From the NCBI RefSeq assembly GCF_014836615.1, contig NZ_JACSQN010000008.1, positions 62,001-126,000 on the forward strand: DNA of 64,000 nucleotides, read 5' to 3'. The notes under the pieces are model-generated. The model was not told where the DNA came from, did not search any database, and saw only the letters and a program-made list of their open reading frames with translations. The stretch comes from Sporosarcina quadrami (lineage in GTDB: Bacteria; Bacillota; Bacilli; Bacillales_A; Planococcaceae). Every line of letters begins with the position of its first letter. Position 1 is the first letter of the stretch. Positions 52,333-60,282 of the stretch are shown one piece after another. Made by a program: the position numbers and the translations under genes.

Positions 52333-53100
52333 ATGGTCAAAGACAAAGTACTATTCATCACCGGTGCGGCTCAAGGGATCGGATTTGAGATTTCAAAAGA
52401 GTTTTCAGAAGCAGGTGCACTTGTTGTACTTACGGATCTGAATGAAGAGAAAGTGAAAGCTGCGGCTTCCGCTTTAGGTGGACGTGCAATCGGTATTAAG
52501 TGTGATGTGACAAGTGAAGAGGAAATCCAACAAGCAATCGATGAAGCAATTGCTCATTTTGGAAGAATTGATATTTTGATCAACAATGCAGGTTTGCAAC
52601 ATGTAGCGATGCTTGAAGACTTCCCGACGGAGAAGTTCGAACTGCTTGTGAAAGTCATGTTGACCGCACCATTTATTGCAACGAAATTGGTTATACCGCA
52701 TATGAGAAAGCAGAAATTCGGACGAATCTTGAATATGGCTTCAATTAATGGACTAGTTGGATTTGCAGGGAAAGCAGCCTACAACTCTTCCAAACATGGT
52801 GTCATTGGTCTGACAAAAGTTGCTGCTTTGGAAACGGCATCGGACGGCATTACGGTCAATGCCATTTGCCCGGGATATGTCGACACACCGCTCGTCCGCA
52901 ATCAGTTGGAAGACTTAGCTGTAGTTCGCGGTGTTCCATTAGAATCTGTTTTAGAGGAAGTCATCTATCCTCTTGTTCCACAAAAACGTTTGCTGGACGT
53001 CAAAGAGATTGCGGATCTTGCTCTATATTTATCGAGCGAAAGTGCTAAAGGAATAACGGGTCAAGCGGTTGTGTTGGATGGCGGTTATACGGTTCAGTGA
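52333..53100 (+). CDS. 3-hydroxybutyrate dehydrogenase (SDR)
   Basis: A 255-residue short-chain dehydrogenase. TGAAQGIG binds NAD, NNAG and the catalytic set Ser/Tyr-x3-Lys (MASINGLVG, YNSSK) are present. NNAGLQHVAMLEDFPTEKFE and the late LVRNQLEDLA segment are features of 3-hydroxybutyrate dehydrogenases, which interconvert 3-hydroxybutyrate and acetoacetate. This may serve polyhydroxybutyrate or ketone use. AAGGAGG precedes the ATG. No PHB genes are nearby. Confidence 0.88.
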   Translation: MVKDKVLFITGAAQGIGFEISKEFSEAGALVVLTDLNEEKVKAAASALGGRAIGIKCDVTSEEEIQQAIDEAIAHFGRIDILINNAGLQHVAMLEDFPTEKFELLVKVMLTAPFIATKLVIPHMRKQKFGRILNMASINGLVGFAGKAAYNSSKHGVIGLTKVAALETASDGITVNAICPGYVDTPLVRNQLEDLAVVRGVPLESVLEEVIYPLVPQKRLLDVKEIADLALYLSSESAKGITGQAVVLDGGYTVQ

Positions 53101-53103
53101 GAT

Positions 53104-53183
53104 AGAAGTTATGGACTTTTGGGTGAATATATGAGCTTTTAGAAGAGTTAATGGACTTCTCTAGGAGTTTATGGACTTTTGTA
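53104..53183 (+). repeat. Four 20-bp degenerate tandem repeats
   Basis: Four head-to-tail units of exactly 20 bases, each with a core like TTATGGACTTTT (second unit ATATGAGCTTTT, third TTAATGGACTTC). They start directly after the dehydrogenase stop codon and end next to the 53190 hairpin. Non-coding. The spacing of two helical turns would place all cores on one DNA face. Confidence 0.75.
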
Positions 53184-53189
53184 AAAGTA

Positions 53190-53226
53190 AAGTGACAGGC
53201 ACCTAGTAAATAGGTGCCTGTCACTT
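53190..53226. repeat. GTGACAGGCACC palindromic hairpin
   Basis: AAGTGACAGGCACCTA and TAGGTGCCTGTCACTT form a perfect 16-bp stem with loop GTAAA. It overlaps the stop codon of the dinB-like gene and is followed on the minus strand by TTTACTTTT, so it may end that transcript. From memory, GTGACAGGCACC palindromes are frequent in Bacillales genomes and look like REP elements; this could not be tested here. Confidence 0.8.
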
Positions 53227-53710
53227 ATTTCAAAGCTTCTTTCACTTCTTGGATCTGATTGATGTGACGCAGTTCGTGATAGCCGACAAAAGGGATCCAT
53301 TGCTTCAGGTTCATGTCGCCGAATACTGGATGAGGGAACGATTTAACTTCAAGCAGTTCATCAGGAGCCGTTTCTGCAATTTTACTAAGTAGACCATGTG
53401 TCTGTGTGAGTTTCTCCTTTAGTTCATGCAATGTCACGAAATCATTAGCAGGACGGGCAAAATCGGGTGCTTCCACTTTAACGGAGCGATCGACCGTACG
53501 TTCAATAGGCTTGTCTGGTGCTTTATGTGCTTCACCTTTGGCTAACTGGTGTTGAATCGTTTTGGCGATGCCGCCTTCCATAAGGTAAAGATGTTCAAGA
53601 ATCTGTCGGATAGACCATCTATCGCCAGAAGGTTTGCGGTTCAATTCTTCATCAGTCAGTCCTTCCACTGCATTCAATAATTTTTCGCGAGCTTCATCAT
53701 TGATTTTCAT
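53225..53710 (-). CDS. DinB-family protein
   Basis: A 161-residue four-helix-bundle protein of the DinB/DUF664 superfamily. Metal ligands are visible as His in ILEHLYLMEGG (about 49) and GYHELRHINQI (near the end), the usual three-His site. Family members include metal-dependent thiol transferases (bacillithiol S-transferase type). I chose ATG at 53710 behind GGAGGAG; the frame opens at 53761. Its stop codon lies in the terminal hairpin. Confidence 0.87.
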   Translation of the reverse strand: MKINDEAREKLLNAVEGLTDEELNRKPSGDRWSIRQILEHLYLMEGGIAKTIQHQLAKGEAHKAPDKPIERTVDRSVKVEAPDFARPANDFVTLHELKEKLTQTHGLLSKIAETAPDELLEVKSFPHPVFGDMNLKQWIPFVGYHELRHINQIQEVKEALK

Positions 53711-53770
53711 TGGCTCACTCCTCCGAGTTTGATACTTCATTATGCCATTTAAATCCATCAAACAGTTACT

Positions 53771-55291
53771 TCACTCCAACAACCCTGCTTCCTCTAAAAA
53801 CTGACGAGCGACATCTTCAGCCTTCTCTCCTTCCGCATTTACTTTGAAGTTCATATCCCGCATTTCGTCATCTGTCACTAGACCTGCAAGTTTGTTGAGA
53901 ATTTCCTTTAGTTCAGGATGCTTCTCTAGGGTGTCTTTTCGCAATAGAGGAGCACCTTGATAGGGTGGGAATAGCTCTTTATCATCTTCCAGCACTCTCA
54001 TTTCATATTCCTGCAATTCGCTGTCTGTAGAATAGGCATCCATCAGATTAATATCTCCAGTTTTAATGGCCTGATAGCGCAGCTTCGGTTCCATTGTCTG
54101 GACAGAAGGAAAGTCGATTCCGTACAAATCCTTAATGCCTCGATAACCGTCTTCACGGTCATTGAATTCGAGTGTGAAACCTGCTTTGACGGCATTCTCT
54201 ACAGATAGGAGATCAGAAATGGTTACCACACCAAATTGTTCCCCGAATGCTTTTGAAACAGCGAGTGTGAAGGTGTTATTGAAGTCCATCGGTTCCAACA
54301 ATAAAAGATCGAATTGGTCATCGAGCCCGGCGCGTGCCTGCTCATAAACTTCTTCTCGATCATTGCTGACGGCTTCCTCTTTCAGAAACTCCGACAATGC
54401 GGTACCTGTAAATTCTGGATATAAGTCTATGCTTTTAGACTGCAATGCATTAAAGACGAATGATGTCTTACCAAGTCCAGGTTTTAATTCGACAGTGAGA
54501 TCTGTTTCCTCTTCAATGAGAAGTTTGTACATATTAATAAGAATTTCAGGTTCTGCTCCTAACTTCGCACCGATAACGAGATGCTTGTTAGAATTACCAG
54601 ATAGAAACGGTAAAACGATGACAAGCAAAGCGGCGATGAAAAATACAATAAGTGCAATAGCCGCGCGCTTGAAGGACAGCCCTTCGAACTTTTTCAATAA
54701 GAAGTCAAAGGCGAGTGCAAGCAGTGCTGCTGGAATTGCTCCAAGTATGATTAATGAAGTATTATTACGATCGATTCCAAGCAATATGAGATCACCGAGT
54801 CCACCTGCTCCAATCAATGCGGCAAGAGTCGTCGTGCCTACGATGAGCACCATGGAAGTCCTAATACCCGCCATGATGACAGGCATAGCAAGTGGCAGCT
54901 CAACTTTTGTGAGCCGTTTTCGGTTGTTCATGCCCATTGCGGTCGCTGCTTCCTTTAATGAAGGATCGACTTCTTTGATGCCTGTGTATGTGTTGCGCAA
55001 AATAGGCAATAACGCATACGCTACAAGAGCAATGATGGCAGGGACTTTGCCTATACCGAACAATGGGATTAGCAACCCGAGCAACGCAAGTGACGGGATT
55101 GTCTGCAATACGGCACTAGCACCAATGACCGGTTCCGCGATCCGTTGTTTATTTGTCAAATAAATCCCGATAGGAATGGATATGAGAACAGCGAAAAAGA
55201 GGGCGATTAACGAGATTTGGATATGCTCAAGCAAAGCGCTTGCCAATTCACCTTTGCGGTCTTGGAAAACGGAAAGGAATTCACGCATCAC
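53771..55291 (-). CDS. Fused ABC permease/substrate-binding protein (OpuB/EgtU type)
   Basis: A 506-residue fusion. Residues 15-215 form the permease with six helices and the EAA-like loop EVDPSLKEAATAMGMNNRKRL; a further helix (215-235) anchors the C-terminal binding protein (240-505). The binding domain reads LGAEPEILINMYKLLIEE, DLYPEFTGTAL, LEFNDREDGYRG and LFPPYQGAPLL. Such fusions occur in osmoprotectant (Opu, BilE) systems and in the ergothioneine importer EgtUV; the latter has a closely similar plan. Overlaps the ATPase gene by four bases. Confidence 0.9.
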   Translation of the reverse strand: MMREFLSVFQDRKGELASALLEHIQISLIALFFAVLISIPIGIYLTNKQRIAEPVIGASAVLQTIPSLALLGLLIPLFGIGKVPAIIALVAYALLPILRNTYTGIKEVDPSLKEAATAMGMNNRKRLTKVELPLAMPVIMAGIRTSMVLIVGTTTLAALIGAGGLGDLILLGIDRNNTSLIILGAIPAALLALAFDFLLKKFEGLSFKRAAIALIVFFIAALLVIVLPFLSGNSNKHLVIGAKLGAEPEILINMYKLLIEEETDLTVELKPGLGKTSFVFNALQSKSIDLYPEFTGTALSEFLKEEAVSNDREEVYEQARAGLDDQFDLLLLEPMDFNNTFTLAVSKAFGEQFGVVTISDLLSVENAVKAGFTLEFNDREDGYRGIKDLYGIDFPSVQTMEPKLRYQAIKTGDINLMDAYSTDSELQEYEMRVLEDDKELFPPYQGAPLLRKDTLEKHPELKEILNKLAGLVTDDEMRDMNFKVNAEGEKAEDVARQFLEEAGLLE

Positions 55292-56232
55292 TGTCCCACC
55301 CTCTCTTTGGCATCTACTGCAAGAAAGCTAAGAATGTCTTTGCGTGACAAGGTTCCGATGATCTGATTCTCTTGTTGGACAGCGACACGTTCCGAAGTTA
55401 CCATCGCATCAAGAATTTCAATCCAATCAGCATCGACGGACAAAATCTGTAATTCCGATATGTCAGAAACGACAGGTGTTAGGTGTTCAGACATTGTAAA
55501 GGGTTTAGTTCCGGCACTTTCAATGAATTCTCGGACAAATGGTGTAGCAGGTGCAGCAATAATCTCTTCAGGCGTACCGAGTTGCTCAATCTTACCATCT
55601 TTTAAAATGCAAATACGGTCTCCCAATTTCATCGCTTCCTGGATATCGTGTGTAACAAAGACGATGGTTTTCTTTATCGTCTTTTGAAGATGCAATAAAT
55701 CTTCCTGAAGCTTCGACCTGCTTATCGGATCAAGTGCGCTGAATGGTTCATCCATCAGAATGATATCTGGATCAGCGGCAAGTGCCCGGATTACACCGAT
55801 TCGCTGTTGTTGCCCACCTGACAACTCACTAGGCTTTCGTCGGCGATATGTATCTGGGTCTAGACCTACCATTTCCATCAACTCCATTACACGCTTTCGA
55901 ATACGAGATTTTTTCCATTGCTTCAATTCAGGTACTATCGCGATATTCTCCTCGATTGTCATATGAGGAAACAAGGCGATTTGCTGGAGTACATATCCGA
56001 TGCGCCAACGTAATTCATGGATGGGATACTCGCTAATTTTCTTTCCATCAATCCTGATATAGCCTTCTGATAATGATATTAGGCGGTTGATCATCTTCAG
56101 TGTCGTTGTTTTCCCGCAACCGCTCGGTCCAATCAAAACAAAAAACTCCCCACGTGAAATCTCCAAATCTAATGAGTCTACTACACGCATATTGCCGTCA
56201 TAGGATTTGGAGACGTTTTCAAAACGAATCAT
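55288..56232 (-). CDS. ABC importer ATPase with CBS domain (OpuBA/EgtV type)
   Basis: A 314-residue ATPase for the fused importer. Walker A GPSGCGKTT, signature LSGGQQQR, Walker B ILMDEPFSALD and His switch THD are intact. Residues 255-314 form one CBS-like domain (ILSVDADWIEILDAMVTSERVAV), which in OpuA-type systems senses ionic strength or nucleotides. ATG at 56232 has GGGGCAAAGGG upstream; the frame extends further but without a site. First gene of the operon. Confidence 0.9.
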   Translation of the reverse strand: MIRFENVSKSYDGNMRVVDSLDLEISRGEFFVLIGPSGCGKTTTLKMINRLISLSEGYIRIDGKKISEYPIHELRWRIGYVLQQIALFPHMTIEENIAIVPELKQWKKSRIRKRVMELMEMVGLDPDTYRRRKPSELSGGQQQRIGVIRALAADPDIILMDEPFSALDPISRSKLQEDLLHLQKTIKKTIVFVTHDIQEAMKLGDRICILKDGKIEQLGTPEEIIAAPATPFVREFIESAGTKPFTMSEHLTPVVSDISELQILSVDADWIEILDAMVTSERVAVQQENQIIGTLSRKDILSFLAVDAKERVGQ

Positions 56233-56377
56233 TCCCTTTGCCCCTTTCGAAACTTCCACATTTACAGAAAAAAATAAAGAATGGTAATGTATACTAGTAT
56301 TTATCTTTATCCATACCTGGCAAATAGAAAACATTTTTAGTGATAATACTATTAATGTAGATGAATTCCAATTAACA

Positions 56378-56416
56378 AAAGAGACTGTAGGCAAATTTAG
56401 ATTCGCCTACAGTCCA
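56378..56416 (-). terminator. Intrinsic terminator of the cupin gene
   Basis: GACTGTAGGC and GCCTACAGTC form a 10-bp stem around AAATTTAGATTC with TCTCTTTTG on the minus strand. Confidence 0.8.
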
Positions 56417-56428
56417 AGAAATTTCTAC

Positions 56429-56950
56429 TTATTCAGGAATGGTCTCATATGCCAACTTCATAATAATATCTTCATGTTGAGGATACTTCTCCAACAACTC
56501 GGCTTGGGTGAACAGTTCGAAATCCTGGAACTCAAAGCCTGGAGAAACCATGCAACCGACGAGGGAGCAATTATTATCACCTTTAACAGAAGAACCAAAA
56601 ATTGAGTTTTTAGGGACAAGTGCTTGTGGCACCTCGCCCTTCTCCAAATCCATGCCGAGCTGGATTTCCCGGTACGTCCCATCTTCCTCGATCACGTGGA
56701 CAGTAAGTGAACTGCCTGCATGATAATACCATACCTCATCCGATTTCAACCTGTGGAAATGGGAGATATTATCGGATGTCAGTAGAAAATAAATACTCGT
56801 ATACAGCTTGCGCGTCCCTTCAAAATCTACACTCAGCTGTTCATCTGTCGTGCGTTCTTCAGAAGAAAATGTCGCTTTGTAGTAACCACCTTCCGGATGC
56901 GGAAGTAGTCCGAGTTTTGATACCCAGTAAGCTGCAATGTCATTGTTCAT
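56429..56950 (-). CDS. DUF985 cupin protein
   Basis: A 173-residue single-domain cupin of the DUF985 (cupin_5) family. LLPHPEGGYYKATF marks the start, ISHFHRLKSDEVWYYHAGS supplies the His/Glu metal ligands, and CMVSPGFEFQDFEL is the C-terminal signature. Probably an epimerase or dioxygenase-like metal enzyme of unknown substrate. I chose ATG at 56950 behind GGAAAGGA; the frame continues upstream to 57091. Monocistronic. Confidence 0.9.
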   Translation of the reverse strand: MNNDIAAYWVSKLGLLPHPEGGYYKATFSSEERTTDEQLSVDFEGTRKLYTSIYFLLTSDNISHFHRLKSDEVWYYHAGSSLTVHVIEEDGTYREIQLGMDLEKGEVPQALVPKNSIFGSSVKGDNNCSLVGCMVSPGFEFQDFELFTQAELLEKYPQHEDIIMKLAYETIPE

Positions 56951-57129
56951 AAATAAAATCCTTTCCAAATTCCTTATTTGATTTTGAATTAATGACAGTA
57001 TAGCACTTTTTGTAACGAAGAAAGTCCTTTGATTCTCATAAAATAAAGGTATTTGAGCATCGAACAACGAACTTAATAATAACAGAGTCATACCTACATT
57101 TATCTAGATCTGTAAAGGGGATGTTGAAC

Positions 57130-57585
57130 ATGAAACTAGCCGAAGCATTAATCGCACGTGCGGATTATCAAAAAAGAATTCAACAATTAAAAAGACGAAT
57201 AAGCGTCAACGTTAAAACGCAAGAGGGAGAACAACCTGCAGAAGACCCGAATGCAATGTTGTCGGAGCTTGATGAAATCATGAAAGAATTGACGTATCTG
57301 ATTAAGCGTATCAACAAATCTAACTGTACAATTCAATATGATGAAAATCGCACACTAGCAGATGCATTAACCGAACGCGATCAAATGTGGGACAAGCGTC
57401 TACTGTTAGCAAAAGTGGCAGAAGAAGCCTCCGTTCGAAACGATCGATACAGCCGGACAGAAATCAAAGTCGTCAGCACAGTCGATGTCGCTTCCATCCA
57501 GAAACAAGTCGACCAACTATCAAAAGAGTTCCGTGAAATGGATACAAAAATCCAAGGACTGAACTGGACGACAGACTTACTGTAA
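57130..57585 (+). CDS. DIP1984-family (septicolysin-like) protein
   Basis: A 151-residue helical protein starting MKLAEALIARADYQKRIQQL. The sequence LKRRISVNVKTQEGEQPAEDP, LTYLIKRINKSN and TLADALTERD matches the DIP1984 family. Members are predicted coiled-coil proteins; the septicolysin label is historic and unproven. ATG at 57130 follows AAAGGGGATG with good spacing; ATG at 57121 is within the site. Single gene. Confidence 0.85.
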   Translation: MKLAEALIARADYQKRIQQLKRRISVNVKTQEGEQPAEDPNAMLSELDEIMKELTYLIKRINKSNCTIQYDENRTLADALTERDQMWDKRLLLAKVAEEASVRNDRYSRTEIKVVSTVDVASIQKQVDQLSKEFREMDTKIQGLNWTTDLL

Positions 57586-57733
57586 GAAACGATCTTCAAT
57601 ATGCTAGTCGGTAACTGTTATCCGCAAAGGTGAGTACAAACCCGCCAACAGGGCAAGTTGGACTAATGATGGTATTGGGGCAATGCCAATTATGCACAAC
57701 TGACGCCCAGTACTGTGACAATTGTACAAATAG
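57586..57733. other. Non-coding gap, no feature recognised
   Basis: The 280-base gap between the DIP1984 gene and the nitroreductase holds the direct repeat (57734-57807) and a terminator (57809-57850). The first 148 bases contain several short inverted patches such as GGGGCAATGCC and GTGACAATTGTAC but no open reading frame or RNA family that I recognise. Confidence 0.4.
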
Positions 57734-57807
57734 ATTGTAATTGTAACTACCGTGTACTAATTTGCGGAAACAGTGAGGGTGGGTTCGGGGACAAATAGCA
57801 TATGTAA
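57734..57807 (+). repeat. Direct repeat, copy 1
   Basis: Contains TGTACTAATTTGCGGAAACA and GTGAGGGTGGGTTCGGGGAC followed by AAATAGCATATGTAA. It matches copy 2 at 58989-59057 with a handful of differences and the same orientation. Non-coding; the stretch resembles no RNA family I know. Confidence 0.8.
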
Positions 57808-57808
57808 G

Positions 57809-57850
57809 AAAAACAGGAACGCGTGCAAGTATGCATGCGTTCCTGTTTTC
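57809..57850 (-). terminator. Terminator of the nitroreductase gene
   Basis: AAAACAGGAACGC and GCGTTCCTGTTTT form a perfect 13-bp stem around GTGCAAGTATGCAT. Flanking A and T runs allow use on both strands. Confidence 0.88.
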
Positions 57851-57865
57851 AATTGAAAGTGATAA

Positions 57866-58492
57866 TCACACAAACGTCACGATTTTATCCAGTGGTAAAC
57901 GAGTGGAACCGTAAGCAGGGGCTGCCGCTTTACCTAATCCAATTAACACAAGTGGTACATAGCGCTCTTCCAAGTTGAATTCTTTCGCAAATTGTTGCTT
58001 ATCGAATCCGCCCATCGGTACAGTGTCATAACCTTTTGCCTTGGCAATCAACATCAATTGCATAGAAATGAGACCTGAGTCAAAAGCGGCGATGTTCAAT
58101 CTTGCTTCAAAAGGCGCCTTCGGATAAAGCGCTTTGGCATTACTAATTTGGTTTTCCATGTTAGCTTTGTCCATATTTCCAGCTTCAAAATTCGATTCAT
58201 AGATTTCATCGATATTGTGGTACATTTCAGTATCAGCAATTACAGCGATAATGGCAGATGCCGTTTCTAGTTGCTGTTGATTGAATGAAAACTCTTTCAG
58301 ACGTTTTCTCGTTTCATTATCTTGAATGACCATAAAACGCCATGGTTGTAAATTACTCGAAGATGGAGCTTCGGTCGCTTCTAACAGCATTTCTTCTATT
58401 TCATCCTTAGGTATTTTATGTGTAGGATCAAACTTCCTCACTGACTTTCTTTCGTGAATAATTTCAGATAACGTTGTATATTTTTCGGACAT
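57866..58492 (-). CDS. Nitroreductase-family flavoprotein
   Basis: A 208-residue FMN-dependent NAD(P)H oxidoreductase. HERKSVRKFDP and EATEAPSSSNLQPWRFMVI near the start bind FMN phosphate, and MGGFDKQQFAKEF and GLGKAA lie near the end. It resembles YfhC/YodC-type nitroreductases. GGGAGAG precedes the ATG. It is divergent from an HxlR regulator, with two copies of an inverted operator between, so it is probably induced by electrophiles such as quinones or aldehydes. Confidence 0.9.
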   Translation of the reverse strand: MSEKYTTLSEIIHERKSVRKFDPTHKIPKDEIEEMLLEATEAPSSSNLQPWRFMVIQDNETRKRLKEFSFNQQQLETASAIIAVIADTEMYHNIDEIYESNFEAGNMDKANMENQISNAKALYPKAPFEARLNIAAFDSGLISMQLMLIAKAKGYDTVPMGGFDKQQFAKEFNLEERYVPLVLIGLGKAAAPAYGSTRLPLDKIVTFV

Positions 58493-58521
58493 AATTGCAC
58501 TCTCCCAATAAAATGATTTAC

Positions 58522-58561
58522 CTTACTAATAGTAAGTTATTTTAAGGTTACTATTAGTAAG
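58522..58561. promoter_or_regulatory. Twin HxlR operator
   Basis: TTACTAATAGTAA (58523-58535) and its exact reverse complement TTACTATTAGTAA (58548-58560) lie in the divergent promoter region, each itself a near-palindrome. HxlR/YodB proteins bind such TACT-type palindromes. Confidence 0.7.
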
Positions 58562-58620
58562 TTTGTTTGTCAACTTTAGATATGTTACAGTGAGTTTATT
58601 AAGTGAATGGGGTGTTGTTC

Positions 58621-58995
58621 ATGAGGATAAATGATGAGTTGAATCATACAAACAACCAAAGCAATTGTGATAGCTTTCATGAAATGATTGAGTTCATCGG
58701 GAAGAGATGGACGGGAGTCATTGTTTATCGACTATTGGACGGACCGAAGCGGTATCATGAATTAGTCGCTGAAATCGAAGGGATATCTGATCGCTTGTTA
58801 ATAGAGAGATTACGTGAGCTTGAGATACATGGGATAGTTTCGAAAAATGTGCCAGACGTTCCATCAAGAAAAGTGGAATACGAATTGACGAAAGTTGGTA
58901 AAGAACTTGAAGCTGTTATTGTTTCTGTTTTGAAATGGGTACAAGCGAATGGTTGCCTTGAAATCGTCAAAAATAAGAACAGTGATACATTGTAA
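58621..58995 (+). CDS. HxlR-family winged-helix regulator
   Basis: A 124-residue regulator. FIGKRWTGVIVYRLLDGPKRYHELVAEIEGISDRLLIERLRELEIHGIV is the typical HxlR core, ended by VEYELTKVGKELEAVI. One cysteine (Cys12, in NCDSF) could act in redox sensing as in YodB/CatR, where a conserved N-terminal Cys reacts with quinones. ATG at 58621 follows GGGGTG. It probably controls itself and the divergent nitroreductase. Its last codons lie inside direct repeat copy 2. Confidence 0.9.
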   Translation: MRINDELNHTNNQSNCDSFHEMIEFIGKRWTGVIVYRLLDGPKRYHELVAEIEGISDRLLIERLRELEIHGIVSKNVPDVPSRKVEYELTKVGKELEAVIVSVLKWVQANGCLEIVKNKNSDTL

Positions 58996-59057
58996 TTCCC
59001 ATGTACTGATTTGCGGAACCAGTGAGGGTGGGTTCAGAGACAAATAGCATAATGTAA
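58989..59057 (+). repeat. Direct repeat, copy 2
   Basis: Contains TGTACTGATTTGCGGAACCA and GTGAGGGTGGGTTCAGAGAC followed by AAATAGCATAATGTAA. It includes the TAA stop of the hxlR gene. With copy 1 it brackets the nitroreductase/hxlR pair. Confidence 0.8.
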
Positions 59058-59159
59058 AGCATCTATACCTTAATTGGCGTAGGTGCTTTTTAAATTAGCT
59101 TATAATCCCATACATTCTTGTCAAAGCTGAGCTATATAAAAACGTTAGAGGGTTTTTGA

Positions 59160-60257
59160 GTGAATAAAATTGGATCTATCAGCGTTCTACATGTTATTTT
59201 CCTGTCCATGACAGTAATCGGCTTGAAAAATCACGTAACCATACTTCCACCGCTTTTACAAGGGGCTGGAAGAGATAGTTGGATGTCTGTGATTGGAGCT
59301 AGTGTTCTAATATTTCCATGGATTTTTCTTCTCATGTACATTCACAAAAAGACGAATCAAGAACGACTCGGAGATTGGCTATACAACAAAGTCGGAAAAG
59401 TTGCATCAACCGTTATCCGATATGTGGTGGCGATCTTTTTGCTAATAATTGCTGCATTTACATTGGCAGAGACGTTGCAATGGATAATGGGCACTTTTTT
59501 GCCGAAAACACCAATGCTTTTATTATTGATTGTGTACACTACGCTTTGTATCCTCATTGCTTCGACGAATTTACAGACAATTGTCATAGTGAATGCACTC
59601 GTTCTATTCTTTGTAGTTGTTCTGGGCTTTTTTGTAGCAATCACAAATATTCAAGTGAAAGATTACGAATTACTTTTACCTATGTTGGAGCACGGTATGA
59701 AACCGGTATTTAAATCGATTGTATATCCGGCGTCGGGATTTGTTGAACTACTTTTGTTACTTTTTATACAGCACAAAGTTAAAAGCCGATTCCGTTGGTA
59801 CCATTTTGCTATTATCCTTTTCATACTAATGGGATTAACATTAGGTCCAATTACTGGAGCAATTACTGAATTCGGTCCTGATGAAGCTGCCAAACAGCGG
59901 TACCCTGCTTATGAAGAGTGGGGACTTGTGTCAATTGGACGTTTTATCGAACATATTGATTTCTTGTCAATTTATCAGTGGCTTACAGGAGCTTTTGTTA
60001 GAGTAGGGCTTATTTTATATATCGCGGCGGATTTGCTGAAGATGACAGGAGATAAACAGCGTATTTGGAAAGTGATCGCGCCGGCCTTTTTCTTCATATG
60101 TGCTTCTTTGTTTCTAATGAATGATCATGTATTTATTAGAATAAAAGGAGAATTTCTGCTCTTGAGCACGTTTCTGTTCATGTTCTTGCTATCACTTTTG
60201 TTAGCAATTATTGTGGCCATCTCAAGTAAATCATCGAAGAAGCGTCTAACAAAATAA
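59160..60257 (+). CDS. Spore germination protein, GerAB type
   Basis: A 365-residue membrane protein with ten helices of the GerAB/amino-acid-permease superfamily (spore permease). It is the germinant-binding subunit of Ger receptors in the spore inner membrane. PPLLQGAGRDSWMSVIGASVL and VYPASGFVELLLLLFIQ are typical. It starts with GTG behind GAGGG. First gene of a B-A-C-C' operon; GerA and GerC genes follow. Expression is expected in the forespore under sigma-G, but I could not place a convincing promoter. Confidence 0.92.
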   Translation: MNKIGSISVLHVIFLSMTVIGLKNHVTILPPLLQGAGRDSWMSVIGASVLIFPWIFLLMYIHKKTNQERLGDWLYNKVGKVASTVIRYVVAIFLLIIAAFTLAETLQWIMGTFLPKTPMLLLLIVYTTLCILIASTNLQTIVIVNALVLFFVVVLGFFVAITNIQVKDYELLLPMLEHGMKPVFKSIVYPASGFVELLLLLFIQHKVKSRFRWYHFAIILFILMGLTLGPITGAITEFGPDEAAKQRYPAYEEWGLVSIGRFIEHIDFLSIYQWLTGAFVRVGLILYIAADLLKMTGDKQRIWKVIAPAFFFICASLFLMNDHVFIRIKGEFLLLSTFLFMFLLSLLLAIIVAISSKSSKKRLTK

Positions 60258-60282
60258 CCAATAGAGAAAATGGTGAGTAATA

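Noticed and set aside
54363..55163. Long plus-strand ORF inside the importer fusion
   Set aside because: It is antisense to a clear ABC permease/binding protein gene; its low-complexity Ser/Ala/Asn content is typical of shadow frames.
57765..57795. T-box leader in the direct repeat
   Set aside because: GAGGGTGGGTTC superficially recalls the T-box AGGGTGGNACCGCG, but the ACCGCG part, specifier loop and downstream synthetase or amino acid gene are missing.
59086..59116. Sigma-G promoter before the germination operon
   Set aside because: CATACATT at 59109 resembles the -10 box, but no -35 like TGAATA lies at the right distance.
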